From positions 1 through 15,882 of the forward strand of contig JAAYUP010000200.1 in NCBI GenBank assembly GCA_012517635.1: 15,882 nt of DNA, written 5' to 3'. Below the pieces are notes generated by a model, which did no database searches, had not been told where the DNA came from, and saw only the letters and a list, made by a program, of their open reading frames with translations. A program made the position numbers and the translations under genes. Source of the DNA: Candidatus Atribacter alterifermentans (GTDB lineage Bacteria; Atribacterota; Atribacteria; Atribacterales; Atribacteraceae). Within the stretch, counting starts at the first letter, position 1. Every line of letters begins with the position of its first letter. Positions 7,422 through 14,934 of this stretch are shown here, piece after piece.

Positions 7422-8644
7422 TCTCCACCCAAAAACCGTAAGGTAAGAAGAGAATAGATGCGTGAGGCGGCAACAATTTGGGTAATAGAAACAAACTCAT
7501 TGGCCGTATGGGCTTCCTCAATTCGTCCTGGCCCAAAAATGACGGTTGGTATATCAGCCTGATCTAAGAAAGCTGCTTCACAGGAAGCTGGAAAAGGAGC
7601 AAAAATCGGCATCTCTCCAGGTATATCAGAAATTGACCTGCTGAGGATCTCAATTCCTGGAACATCTCGAGGAATCTTGACTGGCGGAAGATGTGGTATC
7701 GACTGTTCAATTTCAAAAGTTTGTGGAAGGTTATGGATTTCAAACACTTTTTTAACCGAATCACTGAGAAGAGATTCGAATTCATGAAGGGATAAACCTG
7801 GAACAGTTCTGACATCGACTTCAAAATAACACAGATCCGGAACCACATTTGGTGATGTCCCTCCTTGAATTTTTCCAACACTGAAAGCCGGCTTTCCAAT
7901 ATCCTCATCTTCAAACTGTTCAAATCCCTTTTGCTTATCTTTGATATCTTGAATAATCTCTGAAGCTATATAAATGGCATTTATTCCCCGATGAGCAATA
8001 CCAGCATGGCAAGATTTTCCCTTGATGGTAATTCGGAAGGCGGCAACTCCCCGATGTCCTAAACTAATATTCAAACCAGTAGGCTCTCCAACAACTGCAA
8101 AATCAATGGGTTCCCAGTTTTTTTGCCAGATCTCAATCCATTTTTTTATGCCAAGGTTATCTTGTTCTTCATCAACAACAAAAACCAATTTCAACTTCCC
8201 AAACAGATTTGGTGTAAAAAGGGAAACAATTTTTGCGGTATACATCATGGCAGCCAGTGATCCTTTCATATCACAAGACCCCCGGCCATAAAGGTAATTA
8301 TCAAAAACATGACCTCCCAGGGGTGGCATAGTCCAACCAGTCCCAACCGGAACAGTGTCTAAATGTCCATTTAATAAAAGACAGGGACCTTCCCCTCTCC
8401 CTCCTTCAATTTCTGCAATAATATTCGCTCGACCTTCCTCGACTTCTTGCCATTCTACTCGAATTTGATGGTCAATGAAGTAGTTGGCGATATAACGAGC
8501 TAAGTCTGATTCCCCTCTAGTTCGAGAAACGCTCGAAATTCGAACCAAATTTTGAGCTAAATGAATGGGCTCAAAGAGGTCAAATTCGTTATCCAATAAG
8601 GTTTTTAAATCGGCCAATTTTTGCTTTTTCTCCTTCAAAAACAA
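7418..8644 (-). CDS. M20 family metallopeptidase/deacylase (ArgE/DapE/ACY1-like)
   Basis: A cytoplasmic dinuclear zinc hydrolase of 408 residues from the TTG at 8644. Seen: GHLDTVP with His94 and Asp96, GRGSCDMKG with bridging-metal Asp125, VDEEQ with catalytic Glu159 and metal ligand Glu160, VVGEPTG with Glu187, the dimerisation-domain stretch KGKSCHAGIAHRGINAI, and a final metal His379 in EEAHTANEF. All ligands of the family are present. Members remove N-acyl groups or cleave small peptides (acetylornithine, succinyl-diaminopimelate, carboxypeptidase G2-like). The sequence does not select one substrate, and no arginine or lysine biosynthesis gene is adjacent, so I give no symbol. The gene begins 26 nt after pyrE and overlaps the DUF1175 gene by 4 nt (ATGA). 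The start is uncertain: a second TTG at 8617 lies 12 nt after an AAGGAG and would remove nine residues. Confidence 0.88.
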   Translation of the reverse strand: MFLKEKKQKLADLKTLLDNEFDLFEPIHLAQNLVRISSVSRTRGESDLARYIANYFIDHQIRVEWQEVEEGRANIIAEIEGGRGEGPCLLLNGHLDTVPVGTGWTMPPLGGHVFDNYLYGRGSCDMKGSLAAMMYTAKIVSLFTPNLFGKLKLVFVVDEEQDNLGIKKWIEIWQKNWEPIDFAVVGEPTGLNISLGHRGVAAFRITIKGKSCHAGIAHRGINAIYIASEIIQDIKDKQKGFEQFEDEDIGKPAFSVGKIQGGTSPNVVPDLCYFEVDVRTVPGLSLHEFESLLSDSVKKVFEIHNLPQTFEIEQSIPHLPPVKIPRDVPGIEILSRSISDIPGEMPIFAPFPASCEAAFLDQADIPTVIFGPGRIEEAHTANEFVSITQIVAASRIYSLLTLRFLGGE

Positions 8645-8670
8645 GTCTTTGCAATCAATCAGGGGTAAGG

Positions 8671-9243
8671 TTATAAATTGCGACTGCCTCGTTTCTGGAG
8701 TTCAACATGCTCACGACAAAGCGGACATTCATCAGGCGAATAGGTCTTTACTTCCATTTGTAAGAGTGGGTGGAAAGGATACTGAAATTGAATTTTCCCC
8801 CCGCTTCGGTCAACCAGTATCCCGACTCCAATAATCTTAGCTCCAGTTTCTTCTACCACATCAATCACTTCTTGAGCTGAAGAACCGGTGGTAACCACAT
8901 CTTCAACAACGAGAACGGAATTCCTTTGATCCAATACAAAATCCCGTCGAAACTTCATTTTCCCATTTTCTCTTTCGGTGAAAGCCATTCGAACCCCTAA
9001 TTGTCTTGCGACTTCGTAAGCAAGAATGATTCCCCCTACGGCAGGACCTACAATGACATCTGGTGCTGCTCCTGAAAAGTGTCCGATGAGCTCACCAGCT
9101 AATAATTCAACATATTTTGGTTGTTGAAGTAATTTAAATTTTTCTATATAAAACGGGCTGTGTAAACCGGATGAAAGCAGAAAATGACCTTCCATAAAAG
9201 CTCCGGCTTCGCGAAACAGCTGAAGGATTTCTTGCTCTCTCAT
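8671..9243 (-). CDS. pyrE: Orotate phosphoribosyltransferase
   Basis: Transfers phosphoribose from PRPP to orotate, giving OMP; cytoplasmic, fifth step of de novo pyrimidine synthesis. A 190-residue protein when started at the ATG 9243, which sits 7 nt after GGGAGG and forms a TGATG stop-start junction with pyrD; in-frame GTG (9246) and TTG (9249) are less well placed. Seen: an N-terminal substrate region with SSGLHSPFYI (25-34), GPAVGGI (66-72), the flexible-loop region ERENGKMKFRR (90-100) and the PRPP-binding motif VLVVEDVVTTGSS (110-122) with the two acidic residues Glu114 and Asp115. The C-terminus carries a CPLC pair (Cys173, Cys176), a tail common in thermophile and anaerobe PyrE proteins. 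It is the last pyr gene of the operon. Confidence 0.96.
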   Translation of the reverse strand: MREQEILQLFREAGAFMEGHFLLSSGLHSPFYIEKFKLLQQPKYVELLAGELIGHFSGAAPDVIVGPAVGGIILAYEVARQLGVRMAFTERENGKMKFRRDFVLDQRNSVLVVEDVVTTGSSAQEVIDVVEETGAKIIGVGILVDRSGGKIQFQYPFHPLLQMEVKTYSPDECPLCREHVELQKRGSRNL

Positions 9244-10157
9244 CACCAAACCTCCCTCACTTTCCCAATTAACTCATTTATATCCAAGATATTTTTTTGA
9301 ATCAGGTAAGCTTCGATACCACCAATAATTTGTATGGCAGCCGAAGGGTTAATGAGATTTACCGATCCCAACGCTATAGCTCGTGCTCCAATAAGAAGAT
9401 ATTCAAGGGCATCTTCCGCTTTCATTATACCACCCATCCCAATTACCGGGAGTCGTGTTCTTTGTATAATATCATAGACCAATTGAAGAGCTAAAGGTTT
9501 AACAGCTGGTCCGGATAAACCGGCGGTTTTTTTTGAAAAAATAAAACTCTGATTTTCTACATCAACAGCTAAAGCCGGAAAAGTATTGGTAATACTCAAT
9601 ATGTCAACCCCTTCTTTTTCCATAAAAAGAAGGACATTTTCTAAGTCATCGGTATGGGGTCCTAATTTAACGATGAGGGGTTTTTGAATCTTCTGTCGCA
9701 AGTCCTGAATGAGTTGGCATAATACTTGGCTGCTTGAAGAAAAACTTTTTCCACCCTGTTCGAGGTTCGGGCAAGAAACATTCACTTCAATAGCATCAAT
9801 TCGCTCTAATCCATTCATTCTTTGAGCAATATCAGAATATTCTTCAATTGTTTTCCCCCAAATATTTGCAATAACCTTAGTCTGAAAATTTTCTAAGAAA
9901 GGAAGGTCTTCACGTACAAAGCGGTCAAAGCCTTTGTTCTCTAAACCAATTGAGTTCATTATCCCAGCATAAGTTTCGTGAATTCGGGGTGGTGGATTCC
10001 CAAACCAGGGATTTAAACTCAATCCTTTAAGAGTTAACGCTCCAAGACGATCAAGGTCTAAATAGGGGGCGATTTCTCGTCCATAACCAGCAGTTCCTGA
10101 AGCTAAAATGACTGGATTGGATAGAGTTAAATTTCCCAAATGGACTTGGAGATTCAT
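9243..10157 (-). CDS. pyrD: Dihydroorotate dehydrogenase, class 1B catalytic subunit
   Basis: Oxidises dihydroorotate to orotate with FMN; in class 1B enzymes the electrons pass through PyrK to NAD+. The protein has 304 residues, normal length. Seen: SGTAGYG near 20-26, LTLKGLS with Lys44, PPRIHET and GIMNSIGLEN for FMN and substrate binding, and EVNVSCPNL with the catalytic Cys129 that marks class 1 enzymes of type 1B; a late GMGGI phosphate-binding loop follows. The adjacent pyrK confirms class 1B. The ATG at 10157 overlaps the pyrK stop in an ATGA junction, and the stop overlaps the pyrE start, so PyrK, PyrD and PyrE are probably made together. Confidence 0.97.
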   Translation of the reverse strand: MNLQVHLGNLTLSNPVILASGTAGYGREIAPYLDLDRLGALTLKGLSLNPWFGNPPPRIHETYAGIMNSIGLENKGFDRFVREDLPFLENFQTKVIANIWGKTIEEYSDIAQRMNGLERIDAIEVNVSCPNLEQGGKSFSSSSQVLCQLIQDLRQKIQKPLIVKLGPHTDDLENVLLFMEKEGVDILSITNTFPALAVDVENQSFIFSKKTAGLSGPAVKPLALQLVYDIIQRTRLPVIGMGGIMKAEDALEYLLIGARAIALGSVNLINPSAAIQIIGGIEAYLIQKNILDINELIGKVREVW

Positions 10158-10924
10158 AGTTCAATTTCTCCTAATTGAAATACTGGGCCATCCTTACAAA
10201 CGTGAAAATATCCAGGTGAGCCTTTCTTTTTCACTGCGCAACTTAGACAAACACCATATCCGCATCCCATTCGTGATTCGAGAGAAACTTCTATTTGACT
10301 GGGTTGAATGTCTTTCATTCTATTTAAAGCTTGAAACATTCCTAGTGGTCCACAAGCATAAATTTTTTTGAGAGTCTTTGAAGGAGAATGGTGATACCAA
10401 TCTATAAAAGCTTCCAAAATCGTACCACAATAAAAACCATCGACTTTTTCCTGACAACTGAATATCATAGGAAAGGAAAGCTCGGTGAGATAATCAATAA
10501 GAACCTTTTCCTCTCGATTTTTAATACCGAAGAAAAATTGAAAGGGAATTTTTTTTATAGTAAAAATTTGAGCTAAAAAATAAAGAGGAACGAAACCCCG
10601 TCCTCCACCGATTAAAATGGCTTCATTGGGATTCACAGAAAAGCCATTCCCCAGTGGTCCAAGCAAATCAACCTGATCTCCAACCTCGAACTGTGACAAA
10701 ATCTGAGTTCCTCGACCAACTATTTCAAAAAGTAAACCGAATTGGTTTTCTTGACAAGCTAAAATCCCGAACGGTCTTTTTAAAAAAGGGTCATAGCCCG
10801 ATCCAGTAGCAACCATCACGAATTGTCCCGGGATAGCAAGATGAGCAATATCATTTTCCTCTAACCACAATTCAACAAACGATGTTCCAAGGAATCTCTT
10901 CTTGACAATTTTGGCTTTTTTCAT
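10154..10924 (-). CDS. pyrK: Dihydroorotate dehydrogenase electron transfer subunit (FAD, 2Fe-2S)
   Basis: Partner of class 1B PyrD, passing electrons from FMN through a 2Fe-2S cluster and FAD to NAD+. From the ATG at 10924 it has 256 residues. Seen: the FAD-binding RPFGI (50-54), the nucleotide-binding GGGRGFVPL (107-115; the usual form is closer to GGGIG.PPL, so Arg109 and Phe111 are slightly unusual), CGPLGM (191-196) and a C-terminal cluster motif with Cys221, Cys226, Cys229 and Cys243 (CGYGVCLSC ... HVCKDGPVF). All cluster ligands are present. An upstream in-frame TTG at 10939 would add five residues, but the family typically starts with MKKAKI-like sequence, so I prefer the ATG. It lies 26 nt after pyrF and overlaps pyrD by 4 nt. 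Confidence 0.95.
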   Translation of the reverse strand: MKKAKIVKKRFLGTSFVELWLEENDIAHLAIPGQFVMVATGSGYDPFLKRPFGILACQENQFGLLFEIVGRGTQILSQFEVGDQVDLLGPLGNGFSVNPNEAILIGGGRGFVPLYFLAQIFTIKKIPFQFFFGIKNREEKVLIDYLTELSFPMIFSCQEKVDGFYCGTILEAFIDWYHHSPSKTLKKIYACGPLGMFQALNRMKDIQPSQIEVSLESRMGCGYGVCLSCAVKKKGSPGYFHVCKDGPVFQLGEIEL

Positions 10925-10950
10925 CGAAAAAGTTCCCAAAATCTTTCTTG

Positions 10951-11844
10951 CTAATAAACTGCTCGATCCCGAGCTTTTTTCTCAAACCCCTCCCCGGATA
11001 CATTGTTCAAATCTTCCCGATAGGCAAAAATTACATCTCGAGATACGTTAACAATTGCCCCCAAACCATTGCTTTGAAAGGCATTAGCCAACGATTTTAC
11101 ATCTCCTTTTTGAGCCCCTACTCCAGGGATTAAAAATAGCAGTGAAGGAAAATTGCTTCGAAGATATTTCAGATCATCAGGATAAGTCGCTCCGACGACC
11201 AACCCAACTGAACTGAATCCTGATTCACCGATCATTTCTTTTCCCAAGAATTCAACCATCTTGGCTACTTTAACATAGACTTTCTCTGGGCCAGAAACGT
11301 CCTGTATGGTTGGTGCACTTTTGTTCGATGTTCGACATAACACAAAAATACCTTTATCGGTTTTATTTGCCTCATCGATAAAGGGAATTAAGCCATCTTC
11401 GCCCAAATAGGGGTTTATCGTTAAAGCATCAACCTTCCAAAAAGATTCAAATTGACCGCCAGGAAAGGAAACCGACGAGAGATATCCCCGTGCATAAGCA
11501 AGTGCAGTACTGCTAATATCATTCCGCTTTCCATCCAAAATGATGATATATCCCAAATTTCGAGCATATTCAATAGTTGATTGGAGCGCCAACATCCCTG
11601 GAATACCCAACATCTCATAAAAAGCCATTTGAATTTTTATCATACCCACTACGCTATGGAGTTCATCTAATAATTTTTGATTCGTTAGAACGACCGCATG
11701 AGCAAGAGCTTCCCAGGTTTTCCCTTTTTCTTTCAGTTCCTGCTCCAAAATAAATTTGGGAAGATACTCAAGGTGAGGATCTAACCCAACCAACAAGGGA
11801 CCAAACTTTTGAACGCAATAATTCAATCGATCGGCAAAATTCAT
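10951..11844 (-). CDS. pyrF: Orotidine 5'-phosphate decarboxylase, long (type 2) form
   Basis: Decarboxylates OMP to UMP, the last step of the de novo path. From the ATG at 11844 it has 297 residues, the longer form related to the decarboxylase domain of UMP synthases. Seen: LLVGLDPHLEYLP (17-29), the substrate aspartate, MIKIQMAFYE (68-77) with a lysine, the catalytic LDGKRNDI (103-110: Asp104, Lys106, Asp109) and INPYLGEDG, typical of the long form; a phosphate-binding end is present in GLGAIVNVSR. I chose the ATG at 11844 because homology begins there (MNFADRL) and AGGAG plus AAGGA lie upstream; the frame stays open up to 11958 but that overlaps the end of pyrC with unrelated sequence. It ends in TAG, 26 nt before pyrK. 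Confidence 0.95.
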   Translation of the reverse strand: MNFADRLNYCVQKFGPLLVGLDPHLEYLPKFILEQELKEKGKTWEALAHAVVLTNQKLLDELHSVVGMIKIQMAFYEMLGIPGMLALQSTIEYARNLGYIIILDGKRNDISSTALAYARGYLSSVSFPGGQFESFWKVDALTINPYLGEDGLIPFIDEANKTDKGIFVLCRTSNKSAPTIQDVSGPEKVYVKVAKMVEFLGKEMIGESGFSSVGLVVGATYPDDLKYLRSNFPSLLFLIPGVGAQKGDVKSLANAFQSNGLGAIVNVSRDVIFAYREDLNNVSGEGFEKKARDRAVY

Positions 11845-11879
11845 TCCTTTTGGTTCTCCTCTTCCGTCCTTTTTTAGCT

Positions 11880-13175
11880 TCAAACTTCTAATTTCGAATT
11901 TCTCATTAAGATTTTCCCTTTTACGATTGTCACAACCGGCCATCCTTTTAACGGCCATCCATCAAAGGGACAATTTTTCCCTTTTGAAAAAAATTCATTC
12001 ACTTCAACCTTGTGGTGGGTGTCAGGGTCAATTATAGTTATATCCGCATCCATACCAATTTCTAAACTTCCTTTTTTTGTTAACCCTAAAAATCGAGCAG
12101 GATTGAAGCTGAGCAGTTTCCAAAAATCAAGCCAATTTATGGATTGATCATCAATCAACGCTTTCACATAGAGTGGAACCGAAATTTCCAAGTTAGAAAT
12201 ACCAAATGCCGCTTCGCTAAAATCACCCACTTTGTCCTCATCAGTATGTGGAGCATGGTCCGATGCTAAAATCCCAATAATTCCACGCTGAATTCCCTCT
12301 TTCAGAGCAACAATATCGGTTTGATCCCGTAGAGGTGGTTTTACTTTAACTTGACTCCCAAAATAGATAACACTTTGATCATCAAGGAGCAGGTGATGGG
12401 GAGTGACATCAGCACTCACTTTAGCTCCTTGACTTTGAAACCATTCTATTAATTTAACACTTAAAGCTGTTGAGAGATGAGTAAAATGAACGTTTGCTCC
12501 GGTAGAATGGGCTAAAACTAAATCTCTTGCTATCATTGAATCTTCTGCGGCTTTTGGGAGAGGTCGGTATCCCATTTTAACTGCCATGCTTCCCTCGTTG
12601 ACTTGACCTTCACCAGCAATGTCGACATCTTCTTCATGAAGAATGAGAGGCATATGAAAATATTGTGAGTAAGTCATGAGTCGATAAAGCAACCGACTGT
12701 CTTTGACGCCTTTTCCATCATCACTTAATGCTCTGGCTCCAGCCTTCTTAAGGAGTCCTAAGTCGGTCATAGCTTTTCCTTCTAATCCCAGACTGATAGC
12801 GGCTGCCGGGAAAATATTGATTAAACCAACCTCTCGAGCTCGATCAAGAAGATAGGAAATCAATAAAGGTGAGTCAATTGGAGGACGAGTATTGGGCATA
12901 CATAAGACCGAAGTAAACCCCCCCTTTACTGCAGCTCGAGACCCAGAAAAAAGATCTTCTTTCTTTTCTTCCCCGGGTTCCCGAAAATGAACATGAAGAT
13001 TGACAAAACCCGGTCCTACCAAATAACCGCTGGCGTTGATTGTTTCAGCTTTCCTATCACTAATCCCTGATCCAACTTGAATGATGACCCCTTCATCTAT
13101 TAATACATCAGCTTCTCTCATTTGATTGCTATGGGGAAGAATTAAAGTACCATTTTTTATCAATAGCTTATTCAT
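11880..13175 (-). CDS. pyrC: Dihydroorotase, type I
   Basis: Zinc amidohydrolase that cyclises carbamoyl aspartate to dihydroorotate; cytoplasmic. From the ATG at 13175 it has 431 residues, usual for type I. Seen: NLHVHFREPG with metal ligands His61 and His63, GFTSVLCMPNTRP (86-98), ALSDDGK with bridging Asp152 in place of the carboxylated lysine of other amidohydrolases, His180 and His233 as ligands, and ASDHAPH with catalytic Asp306. Every residue expected of an active enzyme is present, so it is not a PyrC-prime. The start overlaps the pyrB stop (ATGA). An open frame to 13235 exists but only adds sequence overlapping pyrB. An active type I dihydroorotase next to pyrB suggests it may pair with the aspartate carbamoyltransferase, as in Aquifex; that is inference. 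Confidence 0.96.
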   Translation of the reverse strand: MNKLLIKNGTLILPHSNQMREADVLIDEGVIIQVGSGISDRKAETINASGYLVGPGFVNLHVHFREPGEEKKEDLFSGSRAAVKGGFTSVLCMPNTRPPIDSPLLISYLLDRAREVGLINIFPAAAISLGLEGKAMTDLGLLKKAGARALSDDGKGVKDSRLLYRLMTYSQYFHMPLILHEEDVDIAGEGQVNEGSMAVKMGYRPLPKAAEDSMIARDLVLAHSTGANVHFTHLSTALSVKLIEWFQSQGAKVSADVTPHHLLLDDQSVIYFGSQVKVKPPLRDQTDIVALKEGIQRGIIGILASDHAPHTDEDKVGDFSEAAFGISNLEISVPLYVKALIDDQSINWLDFWKLLSFNPARFLGLTKKGSLEIGMDADITIIDPDTHHKVEVNEFFSKGKNCPFDGWPLKGWPVVTIVKGKILMRNSKLEV

Positions 13176-14101
13176 CCGTTCGCCCCCCCCAAAATAAGAG
13201 TTTCTAAAACCGCCATACGGATGGCTAAACCACAACTTACCTGCTCTTCAATCAGGGAATTCTCCTCTTCAACCAGAGAAGAATCAATTTCCAACCCACG
13301 GTTGACCGGTCCAGGATGCATGATTTTTTTCCAACAACCATCAGAACCTTTCGGTTTTTCTTTTAGGCCAAAGAAATAGGCATACTCCTTAGCACTGGGG
13401 AAAAATCCTGCTTCTTGACGTTCTTTTTGAATACGAAGTAAATAAACGACATTAGCTTGTCGTACCGCTTCCTCAACCGGATAAACAACCTGACCTTCTA
13501 ATATCTCAATCCCTTTTGGTATGAGAGTGGGTGGACCAGAAAAAATGACCTGGCTTCCTAATTTTTTTAGTCCTATACTTAATGAACGAGCTACCCGGCT
13601 ATGGAGAATGTCTCCTATGATAGCGACTGTATTTCGTGTAAAATCAATTCCATCTCTTTTCATGGTGAGTAAATCAAGAAGAGCTTGAGTAGGATGTTCC
13701 CTTATGCCATCACCAGCATTGATAACATGAAAAGGAAGGAATTGCGAAATATAGAGGGGAATCCCGCTGGATCGATGACGTATAACTAAGGCATCCGCTT
13801 TCATTCGCGCCAAAGTACGTACTGTATCTCGAAAACTTTCTCCTTTATTTAAACTACTCAATTCACTAGTAAAGTTAACTACATCCATCCCTAAAAGTTT
13901 CCCAGCCATTTCAAAAGATACTCGAGTTCGAGTACTTGCTTCAAAAAATAAGTTAATAAGATAATAACCTGATAATCGAGTTAATTTTTTTGGTGATTGT
14001 TCTAACCATTCGCGGTATTGATTCCCTTTCTCAAGAAGAATTTTGATTTCTTCACCGTTCAATTGATCAATACCCAATAAATGTTTATGTTTCCATTTCA
14101 C
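13172..14101 (-). CDS. pyrB: Aspartate carbamoyltransferase catalytic subunit
   Basis: Joins carbamoyl phosphate and aspartate, the first committed pyrimidine step. The protein has 309 residues, normal length. Seen: the carbamoyl-phosphate motif FFEASTRTRVSFE with STRTR at 56-60, the Lys86 loop NKGESFRDT (85-93), HPTQALLD (136-143), and the late HPGPVNRGLEI motif. The start is GTG at 14101 behind purine-rich GGGGGCAAAGGGGA. No pyrI regulatory gene follows; instead pyrC overlaps it. It is the first gene of the minus-strand pyr operon. Its last codons include a run of eight G residues (13183-13190 on the plus strand as C), and the stop overlaps the pyrC start. Confidence 0.96.
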   Translation of the reverse strand: MKWKHKHLLGIDQLNGEEIKILLEKGNQYREWLEQSPKKLTRLSGYYLINLFFEASTRTRVSFEMAGKLLGMDVVNFTSELSSLNKGESFRDTVRTLARMKADALVIRHRSSGIPLYISQFLPFHVINAGDGIREHPTQALLDLLTMKRDGIDFTRNTVAIIGDILHSRVARSLSIGLKKLGSQVIFSGPPTLIPKGIEILEGQVVYPVEEAVRQANVVYLLRIQKERQEAGFFPSAKEYAYFFGLKEKPKGSDGCWKKIMHPGPVNRGLEIDSSLVEEENSLIEEQVSCGLAIRMAVLETLILGGANG

Positions 14102-14174
14102 TCCCCTTTGCCCCCTTCTTTCCTTCTAATATCAAGATAAGTGACGAGCGAGTAATGAGGAGTGAAAAGGCGTC

Positions 14175-14215
14175 GTCATCCGGAACGGTACCTTTCCGTA
14201 TAAGGACCTCATCTC
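14175..14215. repeat. Interspersed repeat, diverged copy A
   Basis: Matches the segment at 14488-14528 at 31 of 41 positions without gaps (shared GTCATCC, CGGT, AGGA, CTCATCT). It belongs to the short interspersed family seen three more times below. It lies 74 nt upstream of pyrB. No open frame here looks like a protein. Confidence 0.7.
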
Positions 14216-14290
14216 TTCGTCTTTTTGCTCCTCTCACTCTAACCACTGCTTCCCTCCCATGTGCCAAGGGAGAGGTAAGCTCCAAAAGCT

Positions 14291-14316
14291 CTATCCTGTA
14301 AACTACAACAGGATAG
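14291..14316. repeat. Inverted repeat, 9-bp stem
   Basis: Arms CTATCCTGT and ACAGGATAG are exact reverse complements with an 8-nt loop. There is no T-run right after it on the minus strand, so it is more likely part of a repeat element than a terminator. Confidence 0.65.
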
Positions 14317-14397
14317 CAGCCTACGGCGTAAGATGAAAAAAATTGTAAAAGACAAAAACTGAGAGGATAGACCACTTGAGTTTTCATCCTCATCTGG

Positions 14398-14413
14398 TGC
14401 TGCGAAAGCAGCA
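14398..14413. repeat. Tight hairpin TGCTGC-GAAA-GCAGCA
   Basis: A 6-bp perfect stem with a GNRA-type GAAA loop on the plus strand. A second stem, GAGGAT (14363-14368) with ATCCTC (14386-14391), lies beside it. Probably another part of the interspersed repeat cluster. Confidence 0.55.
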
Positions 14414-14448
14414 TGACCGTCTACCCTGAAAATATCATTAAATAAATT

Positions 14449-14480
14449 CCCCCATCGAGGGGGGTTAGGGGGGTGTGCCT
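14449..14480. repeat. C-rich/G-rich hairpin repeat
   Basis: Five C residues, ATCGA, then six G residues form a hairpin, followed by a second G-run. Short C-run/G-run elements of this kind, with a related one at 14673-14703, are common interspersed repeats in bacterial intergenic DNA; the link to those families is from general knowledge, not from a search. Confidence 0.5.
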
Positions 14481-14487
14481 TTCATCT

Positions 14488-14604
14488 GTCATCCTGAGCG
14501 GTGCTTTCCCGCGTGAGGATCTCATCTTTTTAGGTTTTTCATTCTTCATAAATATTTTAAAGGACGAGATTCTCACGTCACACAAGACGCTCCTCAGAAT
14601 GTCA
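14488..14604. repeat. Imperfect inverted-repeat element (two facing copies, MITE-like)
   Basis: The left half (14488-14528) and the right half (about 14562-14604) are diverged reverse complements of one another. Both contain GTCAT.CTGAG and GTGAG.ATCTC.TC in matching order, separated by an AT-rich spacer of about 35 nt. The right half belongs to the same family as the copy at 14617-14651. Minus-strand readings give the familiar junk peptides of such repeats, not a gene. Confidence 0.75.
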
Positions 14605-14616
14605 AAATGGATAAAT

Positions 14617-14651
14617 GAGATTGCCACGTCACTTCGTTCCTCGCAATGACG
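14617..14651. repeat. Interspersed palindromic repeat of the GAGATTGCCACGTCA...CGCAATGACG type
   Basis: This sequence, with ATTGC and GCAAT arms and alternative CGTCA/TGACG arms, matches a short repeat seen between genes in many unrelated bacteria; its minus-strand translation contains the tell-tale HCEERSDVAIS. Recognition is from memory of that peptide string. It is 12 nt from the previous element. Confidence 0.75.
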
Positions 14652-14672
14652 GAACAGTAAAATATTCAAATC

Positions 14673-14703
14673 TCCCTTTATCCCCCTTTACGAAAGAAGG
14701 GGA
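14673..14703. repeat. CCCCTT...AAGGGG inverted repeat
   Basis: Stem CCCCTT (14683-14688) pairs with AAGGGG (14697-14702) around TTACGAAAG-like loop sequence, preceded by a second C-run. Similar in style to the element at 14449-14480. Not followed by a T-run. Confidence 0.5.
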
Positions 14704-14833
14704 TTGATTCTTGAGTTTATTTTCATTCTCACTGAGTACCGTTATACACCATGAAGATCTAATTCTTTTATTGCGGGGTTGCCATGCGTTTTAATAACTC
14801 TCATAAAAGGGATTATTGACAATGATTTTTGGC

Positions 14834-14876
14834 AAAAAAAAGTCCATCTTCCCTGAGACCAGGATAAGATGGACTT
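14834..14876 (-). terminator. Strong intrinsic terminator between promoter and pyr operon
   Basis: On the minus strand, arms AAGTCCATCTT and AAGATGGACTT form a perfect 11-bp stem. A further inner CCTG/CAGG stem with a GTCT loop extends it, and eight T residues follow (14841 to 14834). On the plus strand no T-run follows, so it acts on minus-strand transcripts only. No minus-strand protein gene ends here, so it must serve a short RNA or act as an attenuator. Confidence 0.88.
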
Positions 14877-14928
14877 CTCAAATCGATTTTCCTTTTCCGC
14901 TTTCTTTTTTTCTAACATACCGCAACCC
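14834..14928 (-). ncRNA. Short leader RNA or small RNA of about 95 nt (candidate)
   Basis: Defined only by the promoter at 14935-14963 and the terminator ending at 14834. The 5' part is purine-rich (GAAAAAAAGAAAG, GGAAAAGG). An ATG at 14918 opens a frame through the terminator, but it has no family likeness. It does not match the PyrR-binding consensus or a riboswitch I recognise. It could be the attenuated leader of the pyr operon, whose first gene starts about 730 nt further on, or a free-standing small RNA. Confidence 0.45.
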
Positions 14929-14934
14929 TGAATA

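Noticed and set aside
11845..11958. Longer pyrF reaching 11958
   Set aside because: The extra 38 residues overlap the end of pyrC, look unlike the family, and the ATG at 11844 has its own ribosome site.
14085..14414. Open frame on the minus strand just upstream of and overlapping pyrB
   Set aside because: It is built from repeat sequence and hairpins, overlaps the pyrB start, and has no recognisable domain.
14421..14669. Open frame on the minus strand with HCEERSDVAIS and RGKAPLRMTDE strings
   Set aside because: These strings are translations of intergenic repeats, and the frame is exactly covered by the repeat copies. No start signal or protein family supports it.
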